DNA of 64,000 nt. Origin: Arachnopeziza araneosa (lineage: Eukaryota; Ascomycota; Leotiomycetes; Helotiales; Arachnopezizaceae). The stretch lies in NCBI GenBank assembly GCA_003988855.1, contig QYAI01000004.1, positions 1,100,974 to 1,164,973 on the forward strand. Reading direction: 5' to 3'. Numbering within the stretch: the first letter of the stretch is position 1; every line of letters begins with the position of its first letter. The notes under the pieces were generated by a model, which was not told the origin of the DNA, did no database searches, and worked only from the letters and a program-made list of their open reading frames with translations. The position numbers and the translations under genes are program-made. This document shows, in pieces, positions 10,772-22,791 of this stretch.

Positions 10772-11437
10772 TTTGAGATCCGACTTTTGATTGATTTGGA
10801 GAGCGAGTTTGGATGTTTGATTGCGTTAAACTGGATAGATTATGTTAATTTTGACTTTGGGGTTTGGAAGGTTGGTGAGTGGAGGGGCAATGTCAAGATA
10901 CGAGGGAAATGAATCGGTAAATGCAGTTAATGAGATATGGAAGGCATCTGCCGGACTCAATCGAGTCATAATAAAGTTGGATAGGGAAATTTAAACGTAC
11001 CTTGGAAGTTTCTCTTTTGTTGATGGATTGAAAGAGCTCGAGAGCAGATATTTAGTTGTTTTAACCCCACCAGACTTCCTACGTCATTCGATAATTCACC
11101 CCTGAAGCAGATCACTCCATCCACGCTTTATTCTGATAGAAACTGCCGCATGCATGAGGACGCGAAATTAGTAGCCCCCGCGAATAGATTGTGTACACAA
11201 GACACCAGCCAGTGTTATTATTTTGAGGACGGAAGAGCTGAGGCAGCAACGCCGAAGTTGAATTGAAACCTCATTTTTCGATTACGGGAATTCAAACCTC
11301 GAACACGGATGGAATTGGCATGAGAGAAGCTGCTCCTTCACAAGGATTGCCAGATTGCAACGACAACCTTACGACAAAAACACCATCACCAATTCTACTG
11401 CAAAGACGAGAACAAGAGCAGAGACACTGTCCCCAAC
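10772..11437. other. Divergent intergenic promoter region
   Basis: It separates the small minus-strand gene from the coiled-coil gene on the plus strand. No additional gene is supported; the plus-strand frame at 11263-11586 overlaps the next gene in another frame and is not coding. Confidence 0.55.
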
Positions 11438-12580
11438 ATGGCACCAGATCTCAATTCTGTACCTCCCTCGCCCCATCCGACGGCACCTTCAAATACAACG
11501 TCAGCACACGTCTCCCGTCGACCTTCGCACTCAACGAGCATGTCACAATCCGCACACCCAGCTCCTCTATCGCCCAGTCTGAGTAGCCACGTCTTGCCCA
11601 GCAACCAGAGCGCCGTTTCTGGCCAGGCAAACACAAGAGGAGCTGGGACATCAGGTGCGCAGACAGATACTGGACCGGGTCCTCTTAGGCATCCCAGACC
11701 ATTGACTGCCGCGGATCTACATTTGCAGTTGGAAAAGGAGCAAGAGGCCGTCGTATGTTGGTTGTTTTGTTTTGGTGCTCAATTCAATACTTCACCTATT
11801 AGGTTGACTAGATTTGGAACCTTTTCTAATGAATGTTGATAGGTTAATCGACTTACCCGTGAACTGAGTATACTTCGAGCCGCTCAAAATGCTTCCGTTG
11901 TCTCTAACACCTCTTCCACCTCCGGTACAGGTCTACCAGACACACAAGACCATAACGCGAATCATATGCTCTCTGGACCATCTCATCCAGCCCCAAGCCA
12001 ACGCCGACATCATCGTTCTAGTTCGGGCGCGAGCAGTAGGAGTGTAGCTGCCGCAGGACTAGTCAGTATGGTTCCCTCCACCACAGCGGACAGAAATCGC
12101 ACATCGGCCCCAGCGACAGGAGGTATGAGCATGAGCCGTCAAAATAGTAGCAGTAATCGTCGGAGTGGAGCGAGCTCCCCAGCTCCGAGTGGGAGCTACC
12201 ATATGGAGAACTTCCCGTTGCTTTATCAGACGCAGAACCGACCGACCATACCGCAAAGAGAGGTCAGTGGTGGGAATCTAAGTAGCAGTTTGAGTAATAC
12301 GGGTGTTGAGTTGACCGGTAGATATGAGGAGGTGGCGTGGCATAGAACGGAGCTAGAGAATGTGAAGAGGGAGAATGAGGGTTTGAAGAGGAGAATTAGG
12401 GAGTTGGAACGAATGGTTAGACAGGGGAGGGGATCGGTGGCTGGTGATGGTGTCGGCGAAGGAGGTAATAGGGGCAGGAGTGAGAGTGTTAGTACAAACG
12501 CAACGGATGCGGCTGGTAGGGGAAGGGAGAGAACAGAGAGTTCTCTGGAGGAGGGAGGCGTGAGCGTTCATGCTGGATGA
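11438..12580 (+). CDS. Coiled-coil, Ser-rich protein of unknown function
   Basis: Exons 11438-11752 and 11843-12580 (90-nt intron, gtatgt...gatag, phase 0) encode 350 residues. The N-terminal ~90 residues are Ser/Pro/Thr-rich. A first amphipathic helix spans the splice junction (ADLHLQLEKEQEAV joined to VNRLTRELSILRAAQ), which strongly supports the intron. A Ser/Arg-rich disordered middle follows, then a second coiled coil at residues ~265-300 (YEEVAWHRTELENVKRENEG). No signal peptide, membrane span or DNA-binding basic region preceding a zipper. The first helix looks like a motif conserved in ascomycete hypothetical proteins, but I cannot assign a function; a scaffold or oligomerising role is inference. 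Confidence 0.8.
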
Positions 12581-13362
12581 GAGGGAAAGTGACGATTGAC
12601 ACTTTCTGGCGTTGGGGCTTATGAGGTTATGATGCTATGGGAAGATGAATGAGACTTGGTTCTTTCTTTGGTGTGGAGGATGGATAAACTTAAGTCTCGA
12701 TGAGCAATCAGGATGGAGGGAAAGAATGGAAATTGGAAAATGGCGTTGAATTTCCTTTTCGCGAATTTCTAATTTTTTCTTCTAGAGAGGAATGAGAATT
12801 TCTAATTCTTTTAGCAGCATGAAGTATTTTTGACGAGAGAGCACGAGAAATATTACTACGTCAAAGCAAACCTAGGGACCCCGAAATCAAGTCCATAATG
12901 AAAAGGAGCAAGCCAGCCAGTTGGCTCTCAGGACACCAATTGACTTTATTACCCAAGTACGGAGTCGCCGATTAAGATGGTAGCGGTTGGAGTATGTAGA
13001 AGGATGAATAATCAAGGGGGCTTGCCGAGCTGGGTAATTGCCGCTGTCACTCCTCCGCCGCCTTATCCCATTCTTATGGATTCTCCAGGATTTCGGCCAG
13101 CTATATATTGTGCCTCCGAGTTCTTGTTCATGCAACCTAAGCCCGATCTCATATGAGGCGCTCACATGTTCTTGGAATTCGCTCTTTGTCGACTTGAGAC
13201 CCGCTTGGACAGACAACTAAAAGACGAGCTGGTTAATACGGTCCTAGTTCGTCTTACGATCCACCTCCTTAAGATCATTTGCTAATCGAACCAGGTTTAG
13301 CATGCCATATTACTGCAAGGCAGATCTGATAAAGCAGCCACCAAGTCTGTCCAGACAACACT
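12581..13362. other. Intergenic
   Basis: No gene supported. A short GAATTTCTAATT-type direct repeat lies near 12760-12805. Confidence 0.55.
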
Positions 13363-15323
13363 ATGAGCCAGCAACCAAGCCAAAAACTGGGAACTGACGA
13401 CAACGAGACTCTTATTTGGCTTGATGCCGCCCCCAATGATCCGATCTTGAGAGCCAAGGGACGTTCCAAGGCTCGTGCTCATATTCGCAGAAACACGGCG
13501 AAAAAGTTCAGTGGTTATCACAAGACGATAGTTCAACCACTGCATCTACCAACTTTAGCACCCAAATCTGCCTCTGACGACTTACGATTGCAATTATGTC
13601 TGAATAAGGAGTGTCCTTTGAAATTTTCTCAACACTCGAAACAGGTTTGGAAGCCTGCTCATCCACCTCAGGGCCCGCTTCGTCGTGAGACACGTGATGG
13701 GACGCGATATGGCTCCTCAAAAGTCAGTTCTCAAGTCGTCGCCGATCCGTCTAGATCAGAAACTCATGATGGACTTGAGCGTGTGACGGCGGATGGAGAT
13801 GTTTGTATAGCTTGTGGACAACCATTAGATACTGAACTATTAAGAAGGAACAGAGCACCTCAAACGAAAGGAGAATTATTACAAAGAACCTCCCCAGCAT
13901 TCAATCTAACAAATTTACTCGGGGCAGGAAGAGTTGATCCTTTCTCATGCTTTCCTGTAAAAAAGCCAAAGCCATACTTGCATCGTCTGATCGACTACTG
14001 TAAGTCAAGTGTTTTGATTAACTTTCAAATAGCTAAATTAACAAATCCTCATCTCAATGTCTGTGCTAAACTCAACAGCTGTAACTTGTCAACTCCCTGG
14101 ACTTTTCCCCGATGATGGATCAGCGTCGATTGCACACGCGTGGGTGTCTACCTCATTCGAGCGCCCAGTTTTATTCCACGCCTTGCTGTTTGCCAGCTCA
14201 GTCCATCTCGACTTTCAACACTGGTCAAAGTTCTTTCCTAATTCGCCACGGGCTCTCACGCACAAAATGGCCATTATTCGGCACCTAAAAGAGGTTATGA
14301 AGGACCCGAAACAAGCTTGTACGGATGAGGTGATTTTGGCAATCCTTATTCTTGCTACTCATGAAACACTAGATTTAATAGAAGAAAGAAGTAATCCTTT
14401 TGATGCTCCTCTAAAAGAAACCCAGTGGGTCAATGTTTACGGCAACCTCAGATACCCACCGGAGCATATGAAAGCTCTTCTTGACCTCATTACACTAAGA
14501 GGAGGATTAGCGAGTCTTAAGTTGCCTGGTCTAGCAGAGACTATTTGCAAGTAGGTGTAGCTCGATCTAAAAGGAATCCTGTTGCTTATGAACCTATAGT
14601 GGAGACGTTGTATCAGCAACAAACTCAGCTTCTAAGCCAATCTACCCAGAAATGAAAATGGTAAAGACATGGATCGCAAAGCTCAGGTCCTGGGCGATGA
14701 CTGCAACTCGATCACTACCTAAGATTCCAGCATCTGGGTTCAGGAGATTACGAAATCTTGGCATCACAGACCATATGATCGAGCTTTTCGATACAATTGG
14801 TGACATCACTCTAGCTCTAGAAGCCTATCTCAAGGGAAACCTCCTCGGTTTACGGCTCGGAGCAATAGCAAAAACCAGAAATGCGATTCAGCACAGGCTG
14901 CTTTCACTACCTACTAGTAAGGAGATTGAACAACCAGATATTTCTAAAGTAAACTTCTACGAGAGCTGTCGACTCTCAGCGTTAATTTACGGCATCGGTG
15001 TGGTGTTTCCCATCCCAAATAACTATCCCGTCTTTTGCGATCTGGTTCACAATCTTCAAGTCTCAGTCGAGACCCTCGAGATAATCGATGAAGATTGTCT
15101 ATTGTGGATAATCGTCCTTGGCGGTATCGCAGCGCTGGATAAACCAGAGCGGAAGTGGTTTGTCGACAAGCTGGAAACTCTCGCAAAGGCACGGCATCTC
15201 GCGTCTTGGGAAAGCGTGGAGAATCTGATGACGAAGTTTCTCTGGCTGCAGAGTGCTTGTGGGAGAGGAGGACGGCTCCTTTGGAATGAGGTAGTGAAAA
15301 TGCGGGAGAGTGGATTGGGATAA
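13363..15323 (+). CDS. Fungal transcription-factor-like protein without zinc cluster
   Basis: Three exons, 13363-13999, 14079-14550 and 14600-15323, encode 610 residues; both introns (gtaagt...caacag, gtaggt...tatag) restore phase exactly. The N-terminal ~200 residues are basic and polar with one isolated CIACG pair but no Zn2Cys6 cluster. The rest is helical, with the look of the fungal-specific transcription-factor C-terminal region (FERPVLFHALLFASSVHLDF; later DCLLWIIVLGGIAAL and a C-terminal block with FLWLQSACGRGGRLLWNEV). Such zinc-cluster-less proteins are common in Pezizomycotina and often act near secondary-metabolism or incompatibility genes, though no such cluster is visible here. 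A regulatory role is inferred only from the domain resemblance. Confidence 0.82.
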
Positions 15324-16057
15324 GCGGTGTGAAATCTGGACTTGCTTCTAGAGTGGCTGGTGTGTCTTCATGTCGTATTCTCCCAAAGGATGAGAATGGC
15401 CTATTTGAGCTCAGTCAGAAGGTTACGCTACAAGCTAATAATTCTCATCGACGCAAAGCTGCTCTCTATATAATTTTCGAAAGTGCTCCGGGAAATTTCA
15501 CCTGGGGTTGAGCTTTCACGGATTCACTCTCTGACGGTTTCTTTTGAGCGAGAAACTGGACGAAAGCTTGTTAGGCTAACTTGCTCAATTCAGTTAAAGC
15601 TGATTGAGATTTCGAGAAGGAGAAGAACGTTTCAACAAAGACAAGCTTTCTCTGCCATCAAAGGCCAGCAACCGAACCGAGAAATCCGTCTCCAGTGATA
15701 TCAAAGGACTCTTTGTCGCGGCCGCTGTTGGCATCCTCTTTTCATCACATGTGGTCTTCTTCCGGAAACACAAAGTAGAGTATGCTTGTAGAAGACCCTA
15801 ACACCAAAATTCTAACTATAAACGAAATAAACTTTGCTCAATGGGTAACTTTACCTGACCCGGTGTAGTTGCTTCTGCTCCTGTCATATCGATGCATTCG
15901 GCACAATGGCGGTTTTTCTAAAGGACAGAGATTGTCTTTAACCAACGTCTTTCCTTTGTTTGAGCAGATATGTCATCGGTGAATAGCACCGCTAGATCTG
16001 TGCTTTACATCCATTCTCGAGTGTTCTTGAAAATATCCACTTGATATTATCAGGAAG
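15324..16057. other. Intergenic
   Basis: Only short overlapping frames (15329-15801) without domains. No gene supported. Confidence 0.55.
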
Positions 16058-17593
16058 ATGTCGTACCTGAAGCTATTCTCTCATGCGAGAGGCCTTTATA
16101 CAGATGTTGATTTTCACTCACTCTTGACCTCTCTGGCTTCATTACTCTCTATAATCGTTCTAGCATATACTACCGTCAAGTCTCTCAAGGCCGCTAGAAG
16201 AAATTCACCAGACCTCGCTGGAACTCTATGGTCAATTCTGACCTGCAGTCCAGTTATCATATCCGTCGCACTTTATATTGGTCTTACCAAACCTCTCAGT
16301 ATTCAACATGTACACATTTGGCTATGGATCACTTGGTACTATGACCGTCAGTTACTCTTCTTCTGGATCCTCGCAGCTGGGAAAGGGATCAAAATCATCG
16401 CCCAAACAGTCTCCTACTATTCTCTCACCGATCCAGTCCAGCCACTCACCAATCCAACCCTCACACCGAGTAATGTAACAGTCATCGTCCTATCAGTCGG
16501 TGATTTCGGCGTCGCGTTCCAAGACTGCATCACATCCATCTTGGTAAACCATCCCGCTCAGGTAATCATCAGCACGGTAGGGTCAGACAAGCACGCGAAA
16601 GCTGTACAGATCTGCGAAAAAGTCTTCCCCGGCCAAGTTCGTGTCGTTTCCATCACCGACGGCAACAAACGCGCCCAGCTCATCCACGGCATCAACCAAG
16701 TCTCAACGACCATAACCGTCTACGCCAACGACCACGTCTTCTGGCCACCAACCTACCTCCGCAGCAGCCTCACGCCCTTCGAAGACCCCACCGTCGGAAT
16801 CGTAGGGACAGCGAAACGCGTGCTCCGTAACCGCCGCCACGGTCTGATATCCAATTTCCTCAACTACCTAGCCTGCATCTATCATGAACGGCACAACTTT
16901 GAGAGCACGGCTTCGTACAACCTCGACGGAGGCGTGTCTGTCATCTCTGGCCAGACGGCTCTCGTTCGCACGCAGATCGTGCAGTCCCTCGCGTACCGCC
17001 GTGGCTTCCTGGCCCAGACGTGGTGGTGGGGACGCCTAGGTCCGCTGATAGGCGATGATGATCAGTACACGACGAGGTTCATGGTTAATCATCGCTGGAA
17101 GACGGTGTTCCACAACCATCCAGAGGCGGTTGTCGACACGACCTTTGCTACTACCGGTGGCATTGCGGGATTTGCAGGGCAGCTGACTCGCTGGTCGAGA
17201 ATCACTTGGAGGAGTAACCTCACGAGCTTATTTGCTGACCGTGTCTGCTGGACTACTCATCCCTGGACGACGTTCGCCATGTTTTTCAGTTCGTTCCTCA
17301 ACTTCTCACTCTTCTACGACTACGCCATGGCAGTATTCTTATACCACTCAACCGCACACCGCCACCTACCTCTCTTCATCCAACTGCTCCTCCTCTCAAA
17401 GCTGATCAAGCCGCTACCGCATCTCAGGAGGGAACCGTGGGACATCGTGTTTGTCCCACTGGGCATCGTCTTTGGCTATCTTCATAGCCTGGTTAAGCTC
17501 TGGGCGTTGTTGACCGTGGGGGATGTTACTGGGCCGGGACAGGCGGGAGCTGCGCCTGCGGGATCACACTCGGCTCCTGCTTCAGGGGCGTAG
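16058..17593 (+). CDS. GT2 polysaccharide synthase (hyaluronan-synthase-like)
   Basis: A single-exon membrane glycosyltransferase of 511 residues. Three hydrophobic segments occupy residues ~22-115, a cytosolic GT2 catalytic domain follows, and further membrane spans lie at ~405-490. Catalytic signatures are visible: an acidic residue in YANDHVFW (~residue 224), the GDDDQY acceptor motif (~332) and the processive QxxRW motif as QLTRW (~374). These define processive type-2 enzymes such as hyaluronan, chitin and cellulose synthases. Its size and N-terminal spans match the fungal Cps1-like/GT2 family, which makes a cell-surface polysaccharide and has been linked to hyphal growth in plant-associated fungi. 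The true polymer is unknown. The Ala/Gly/Pro-rich tail is likely disordered. Confidence 0.9.
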   Translation: MSYLKLFSHARGLYTDVDFHSLLTSLASLLSIIVLAYTTVKSLKAARRNSPDLAGTLWSILTCSPVIISVALYIGLTKPLSIQHVHIWLWITWYYDRQLLFFWILAAGKGIKIIAQTVSYYSLTDPVQPLTNPTLTPSNVTVIVLSVGDFGVAFQDCITSILVNHPAQVIISTVGSDKHAKAVQICEKVFPGQVRVVSITDGNKRAQLIHGINQVSTTITVYANDHVFWPPTYLRSSLTPFEDPTVGIVGTAKRVLRNRRHGLISNFLNYLACIYHERHNFESTASYNLDGGVSVISGQTALVRTQIVQSLAYRRGFLAQTWWWGRLGPLIGDDDQYTTRFMVNHRWKTVFHNHPEAVVDTTFATTGGIAGFAGQLTRWSRITWRSNLTSLFADRVCWTTHPWTTFAMFFSSFLNFSLFYDYAMAVFLYHSTAHRHLPLFIQLLLLSKLIKPLPHLRREPWDIVFVPLGIVFGYLHSLVKLWALLTVGDVTGPGQAGAAPAGSHSAPASGA

Positions 17594-18622
17594 ATGGGAG
17601 GATTGGATGGTGATGGAGTATAGGAGGAGAGTATTTTGAGTGCGCGCTCTGTTCCCATGTGTTTGTAATTTTCTTTTTCGTCAATAACATAACTTATCTC
17701 ATCGCTTCGGCGTCATATTTAAGCTCAGTGTGAGCATTCCTGAGCACATGCAATCCCGAACGTGAATCAAGAGCTATTTCGGTATCTTTAGGGGCTTCTT
17801 TATGGCTCTCTTGAAGTCCAGTTACAACTACCTCGCCTCGTCACTGGAGAGGGGTCCTTTCGGCTCGAACAATATTCGTAAGGCGAGCCGTTTAAGTAAT
17901 CATAGATGAATAGACCATTGTGTTCGAGCTTACTCGCATCCTGTAATATTGTTATTTGGAACAAGGGAAGAGTTTCAGATGAGTAGGATCTTACCTTAGT
18001 TTCCGGCTGAAATATTCACACGGGTTTTTCAGATCTTCTACTCCAACAAGTCTGTAGGATCTTAAGGTACTCCTTGGGTTAATCAATCGCGGCCCTCTAA
18101 TACTAAACGGCAATGTTTTGGTAAGAAGAAACCTTTCAGGCAATGGCCTGATGTTAAATTAGGCCAATCACCAATCAGAATACATTATTGAAACTTCTCC
18201 TGGTTGAAAGCTCGCACAATTCTACTTCGTGATCTACGGAGTTGAGGAGGTTGCCGCTAAAACCCTCTAGAATTTAGCGTGTGAGCCTGGTTGGTCCCCT
18301 GTAGGACGCCAAAAACGCACTGTAGGTAGACCCCTATATATCGCTAGTCAGACTTAGCCTGACAGTAATTTTAGGGCACCTTACTGTAAAAGAGCCTATA
18401 ATCGAGTGATTTTAGCGCATTTAGGTTTAAAATAGTGACTCAATGGCGAGTGCGGCATACCAAGATTACTCGAGGAGAATTATTTTGTAGACACTGCTTA
18501 CTACAGGGCTTTACAGCATCTTTAGCGTTCGAGGCTGTAAATTCTAGAGACGTTTGGCGGCAACCTCTGGATTTCTTATTATATTTGGGGTATATAGATA
18601 TCAATAATATCATATATCTTTA
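17594..18622. other. Intergenic, AT-rich
   Basis: No gene supported; the 72-codon frame at 18435-18653 runs antisense into the 3' end of the CorA-like relic. Composition becomes AT-rich and low in coding signal around 18100-18650. Confidence 0.5.
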
Positions 18623-20490
18623 TCAAGCAACTGCAACAGGTTTCATATTATAATTATCCTCGTCATCAGCCTCCTCCTTCACGCGCCGATTCTCCTTCTT
18701 ACTCCACATCAAATAAAACAGAAAGCAGATCGTCGTCGACGGCACTGTTAACGCAACCTAAAGCCAGAAAGTACTCACCTCCTTCATCCAGTCACTGTTC
18801 GCAAAGAACGGCATCGATAGAATCGCCTGTACCACAGGTAAATTAGTTTAATCACTTAACAAAATTTAAACAAAAGAATTGCCACTTACTGAAAATGAAG
18901 TACCCGGCAAAAAGAACGTCGTGAGCAGTGCAATCTGTGAGCGTTAGTACTTTCTCCTCTTCTTAACCGCATCTGCATCCGCAATCGCAAGAAAAGGGTA
19001 GGTTATACCGACTTCATAGCTACGCTATCCTTCTTCATCTCCTCACTCAACCGCTAGCTCTGCATCGCAATCTTCCCCGAATTTCGCGCCTCCTCCGTCG
19101 CTTGCAGAATACGATGCATTTGTTCCGCCACTCCTTGGCTTTGCGCTGCGATCTGGCGAGACATCTCTGCTTCGGCTTGGGTGGCGTGGAGAATGGCTTG
19201 CATAGATTTGCTGTTTTGCACGAGAAGGAGATCGTTCATGGCTTGTGTATTGCCGACAAGCTGTATCGCGGAGAGGGGGGTGAGCCAGCCAGTTGGGTTG
19301 AAGGGCAGGTGGGCATATGATAAGGAAAAGGAAGGAGACTTACTAGAGCAAGAACGTTGTCAGTGTTTAACTGTAGTTCGTTTCTGAAGCCACAGAGGGC
19401 GGAAATCTGGGATGCGATTTGCTCAATTCCTGCCGTCACGCTGTCCCTGCTGTCCGCTGGTCTCAAGCCCAGCTCTACGAAGATTTCGTGGAAAGCGCTA
19501 TTGTACCTTCGTAGATCCTCTACTATCTGCCCTATCAACGCGAGCTCTGAGCTATAACAATGCAAATGAGCCGCCATACAGTGCAGCGCACGATTCATCT
19601 CGCTATTGAGCTTGAACTGGCCATCTACCGACTGCTGATCGACAAGCAAGCTCTCTTCCTTTATACACTCTTAGTTTACATCACTTGTTCTACAAGCATG
19701 AAATTTGAGACTCACATAGGCGATGAGTTGGTCATTGAAGCTATTCAGCGCATTTCCCCACCACCGTAAAGCACTGGTCAGGAACACAGCTTGCGTATGC
19801 CACGGATCATGCTCAGAGCCAGAGCCACTTCGGCTCGCGAGAGTCATGGACTCCTTGATGCGGGACACGGGCTCCTCAATCACTTTCCACCATCGTCCAT
19901 CTTGGAAATTAAATACGACTGTCGACCCAAGTTTTGATTCTGCGTTGAAAGAATAATGGATGGCGATATGCGAGCCGCGGATGTCGATTCCAGGTCCTGA
20001 GAGATGGAGGTAGTTGAGGGGATTCATCTGACTTTTACCTCCTGTGCTGGCGATGTGGGATTTCTTTTTGTTGAGGCAATTGACTTGGACTCGAACGGGG
20101 AAGACAGCCCAGTAGTTGAATGAAGCGCCGGCGCCGTCTGCTTGCGGATTGCATGGAATGGACTTTTGAAGGGGCTTATGAAGATTTGCAAGAGATGAGA
20201 TAAATGTTGGGGAGAATTTCAATTGGTTTTGTAGTAGGCGGAAGGACTCTTTTGAAAGCCGGAGCAGGTTGGAGTCTTCAGGCGGTGAGCTATCACTTTC
20301 CTTGACTAAATAGCGGTTGATGAAGCTGGATCTAAGAGTTACTACTAGTCTTTCAGTTATACCTGCATAGAACTAGAACCTACAAAATTTCGGATTTTAA
20401 AGTTGATTGTACATTGCTCAGCGATTCCTGAAAATTGCCAATACTATAAGATCCAGTAGATTGGCTCTCGGATTGAATTGGCTCTTGAAT
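18623..20490 (-). pseudogene. CorA-like fungal membrane protein, inactivated by two stop codons
   Basis: Six phase-compatible exons can be traced on the minus strand: ~20490-20384, 20331-19716, 19667-19344, 19260-19009, 18934-18890 and 18826-18623, all with normal GT-AG introns. The product has the fungal CorA-like layout: a variable soluble N-terminal region, a long helix (AMNDLLLVQNSKSMQAILHA), an SEEMKKDSVAMKS segment, then two C-terminal membrane spans (ALLTTFFLPGTSFS-AILSMPFF and ALTVPSTTICFLFY). Two in-frame TAG codons break it: 19056-19054, where the family has Gln (CAG), and 18760-18758 in FWL-stop-VALTVP, where Trp (TGG) is expected. Both are C-to-T changes in CpA context on one strand or the other, as made by RIP. 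The 5' end could not be resolved: an upstream TGA lies in frame and no ATG fits. Metal transport is not established for this family. Confidence 0.85.
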
Positions 20491-21435
20491 TCAGACCGTC
20501 TGCGTCAAGGGTCTCATCCTTCATGACTTCTCGAAGTTAACTTCGACTTATCGTCGGAGATCTTCTCAAATGCTTACAACTTGGGCTGTGTAAGCTCACA
20601 TGCCGTACCGATGTCTCTTTTGACAGCAGTGATTCCTCGAAAGCTTTTAAGCATTGCTGTGCAACGCCTCCATTGTCACTAATTTTTTTTGGGTTACCTC
20701 CCGTTCCTTATGGAAGACCGCGAGTGCATATATTGCAGGATAGACTTCCTTAGAGTAAAAAAAAGAGCTAAACATACAGATGAGGCATATATAACGGAGT
20801 ACTAAAAGGCCATTGTCTACTCGTTCTCCAGCCGCGAACAGCTCGTTCAGAACCAGTATAATCCGAAGGAGTAGTAGACATTTATGTGGAGTGGAGTATT
20901 TTTTTCGAATCATGTAAGCTGGGATAATGTAGTTGTATAGAAAATGATATTGAGTCGCTCCTCTTCTAAACGACTTTGGGTTTTAGTGCTCGTATATGCA
21001 CCACGTCTGATTTTTTGGGGGTAGGAGAGCTTTTCCTGATCGCGAACCATGATTCTAAGGGCCGAGTCCGAGACTCAAGTGTTGGTGCAGGCGCTGGCTG
21101 GAAGTGCATGCATAGAGCCACGCCTCGCAAAGCACACCGAGTTCGCCCCGCAGTCAACCTGCGAACTCACAACACTCTCAACACAATTAACTCTGATCAC
21201 CATCTGGGAGTAAATGATTACACGACTGCGTTGTGAAAGACTACCACTAACGGGCTAATGGTACTCATGCAGATACCACGACTTCAACCACGTATCTCAG
21301 ACAGTCCGCCGTCGTCCTGACGTGATTGACATCGCCAAATGAGTCTCAGCCAGCCGTCCTACAATCAAGAGTTTCCGTCTGCGTGGACGATCTCAGAAGA
21401 AGAAGAAGAAGATGATGAGGGGAACTTGAGTCCCC
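20491..21435. other. Intergenic
   Basis: No gene supported; the short open frames at 20647-21236 lack domains. A GAAGAA microsatellite lies at about 21398-21415, just beyond the stop of the vWA gene. Confidence 0.5.
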
Positions 21436-22791
21436 TCAAGGCGACGACACCAATACACGATGTCGCATCATGTACGACAACATCTCGATTTCCGACGCCG
21501 GCACCCACCTCCCCCGAAAACATACCTCGGAGCGAATACCTTTCACACCTACCTGGAAGCTCAGCATCGTTGGGTCTTCTGTAAGCCGATAACCATCTTT
21601 ATGGCTACCGCTATAATCGTACCCAATGGTATTAGAGCTGGAAATGCGCTCAGATGGACTAATGGCGCACTGGGTGTGAGCTGCCCTTACTCTACCAATA
21701 CTTGCACGTTTGTCTTTCACTACTTCAACGTGTTCCCCAATCATTTCACCAAAGCGGCTCAAGTTGGCTCTATGAGCTTTTTGCAAGGAGTCTCGAATCA
21801 GAGAAAGGGGTTCTTGACTTTCATTTCTCTGCAGAGCATTCAAAAGTTGAACGACAAGTTCTTGTGCCTTGCCATTCAGATTAGGTCGTTCGCCAGTGAG
21901 CTCTGGAATAGATATTTGCTGACTGTCAAGCCATTTCTGCAGATCTCGACCTGTCCCTCGGGCCATCTCAGCGATAACCAATGATTTCAAATTGTCTTCG
22001 TTTTTCACAATTTCCCCGACCAGGCGATCATCGACTTTGCCTGAGTAAAGGTCCTGTATCTTCACAACGAGCCCATCTTGCAGTGCCATTTCATCAGGAG
22101 CAACTCTTCTGGGCGGGGTAATTTTGATTTCGGCGAGATCAGTGTAATTTATCGTTGGAAGTTCTGCCCACGTCGTATACTTATTTAATACGGGTTGAAT
22201 AGGGATGGAACCAGCCTTGACAAGCAATGATTTGAAACAACCTTTTGCCTGCATTATGTACACCTTCCTGGTCGTAGTGTCGTGGAAAAGGAACAAGCAG
22301 TCGGGTGCCACTGCGTAGGCCGCAACTCCTACAGATACATCACAAGCCGCTGGAGGTCCAGCCATTGTCGATCCAAATACGACTACAACGCACGCTGTTC
22401 CATGCAAACCGAGCTCCGCAGTACTCACGGCAAACTCTTGTACCAAGGTGTTCTCTATCTGTCCATCAGTCAATAGGAACCATAGCCCGCAGTTCCTCAG
22501 GATCTGGATAGATTGTGTGTCAGAATAAAGAATTGAAGGGTTGGTGCCACCTTCTGAATTCAGGTTGTCCAGCATCCATGACTCTTTTGGAAGCTTTGTT
22601 GGAGCATCAAGTGTGTCGCACCAAGGAAGGACCTGGACTGGACTCTCATTTCGAGGTGATATAAGAGAGCAAATGCTGTTGACAACTGAGATTTCTTCCC
22701 TCAGTGTTCCTCCATATGTGCTGCCGGATTTATCGATGGCAATACAAATGGGTATGTCGCCAAAGTTTTGCAGATTCGGCACCTGAGTCAT
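21436..22791 (-). CDS. von Willebrand factor A-domain protein
   Basis: An intronless 451-residue protein. I place the start at the first ATG in frame (22791, MTQVPNLQNFGD), since the open frame before it has no ATG. Residues ~10-190 form a vWA (MIDAS) fold: the metal-site DxSxS appears as DKSGS in IAIDKSGSTYGG, followed by SEGGTNP and the FLLTDGQI strand. The remaining ~260 residues are alpha/beta and helical without a recognised domain; LTGERPNLNGKAQELVVQLL and a C-terminal block (VGVKGIRSEVCFRGRW) are the clearest segments. vWA domains mediate metal-dependent protein contacts, often in ubiquitin or repair complexes. No RING, VIT or ubiquitin motif is seen. No signal peptide, so probably cytosolic or nuclear. 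Exact role unknown. Confidence 0.82.
   Translation of the reverse strand: MTQVPNLQNFGDIPICIAIDKSGSTYGGTLREEISVVNSICSLISPRNESPVQVLPWCDTLDAPTKLPKESWMLDNLNSEGGTNPSILYSDTQSIQILRNCGLWFLLTDGQIENTLVQEFAVSTAELGLHGTACVVVVFGSTMAGPPAACDVSVGVAAYAVAPDCLFLFHDTTTRKVYIMQAKGCFKSLLVKAGSIPIQPVLNKYTTWAELPTINYTDLAEIKITPPRRVAPDEMALQDGLVVKIQDLYSGKVDDRLVGEIVKNEDNLKSLVIAEMARGTGRDLQKWLDSQQISIPELTGERPNLNGKAQELVVQLLNALQRNESQEPLSLIRDSLQKAHRANLSRFGEMIGEHVEVVKDKRASIGRVRAAHTQCAISPSERISSSNTIGYDYSGSHKDGYRLTEDPTMLSFQVGVKGIRSEVCFRGRWVPASEIEMLSYMMRHRVLVSSP

Noticed and set aside
15329..15801. Cluster of 60-71-codon frames
   Set aside because: Mutually overlapping and without conserved features; likely noise between two real genes.
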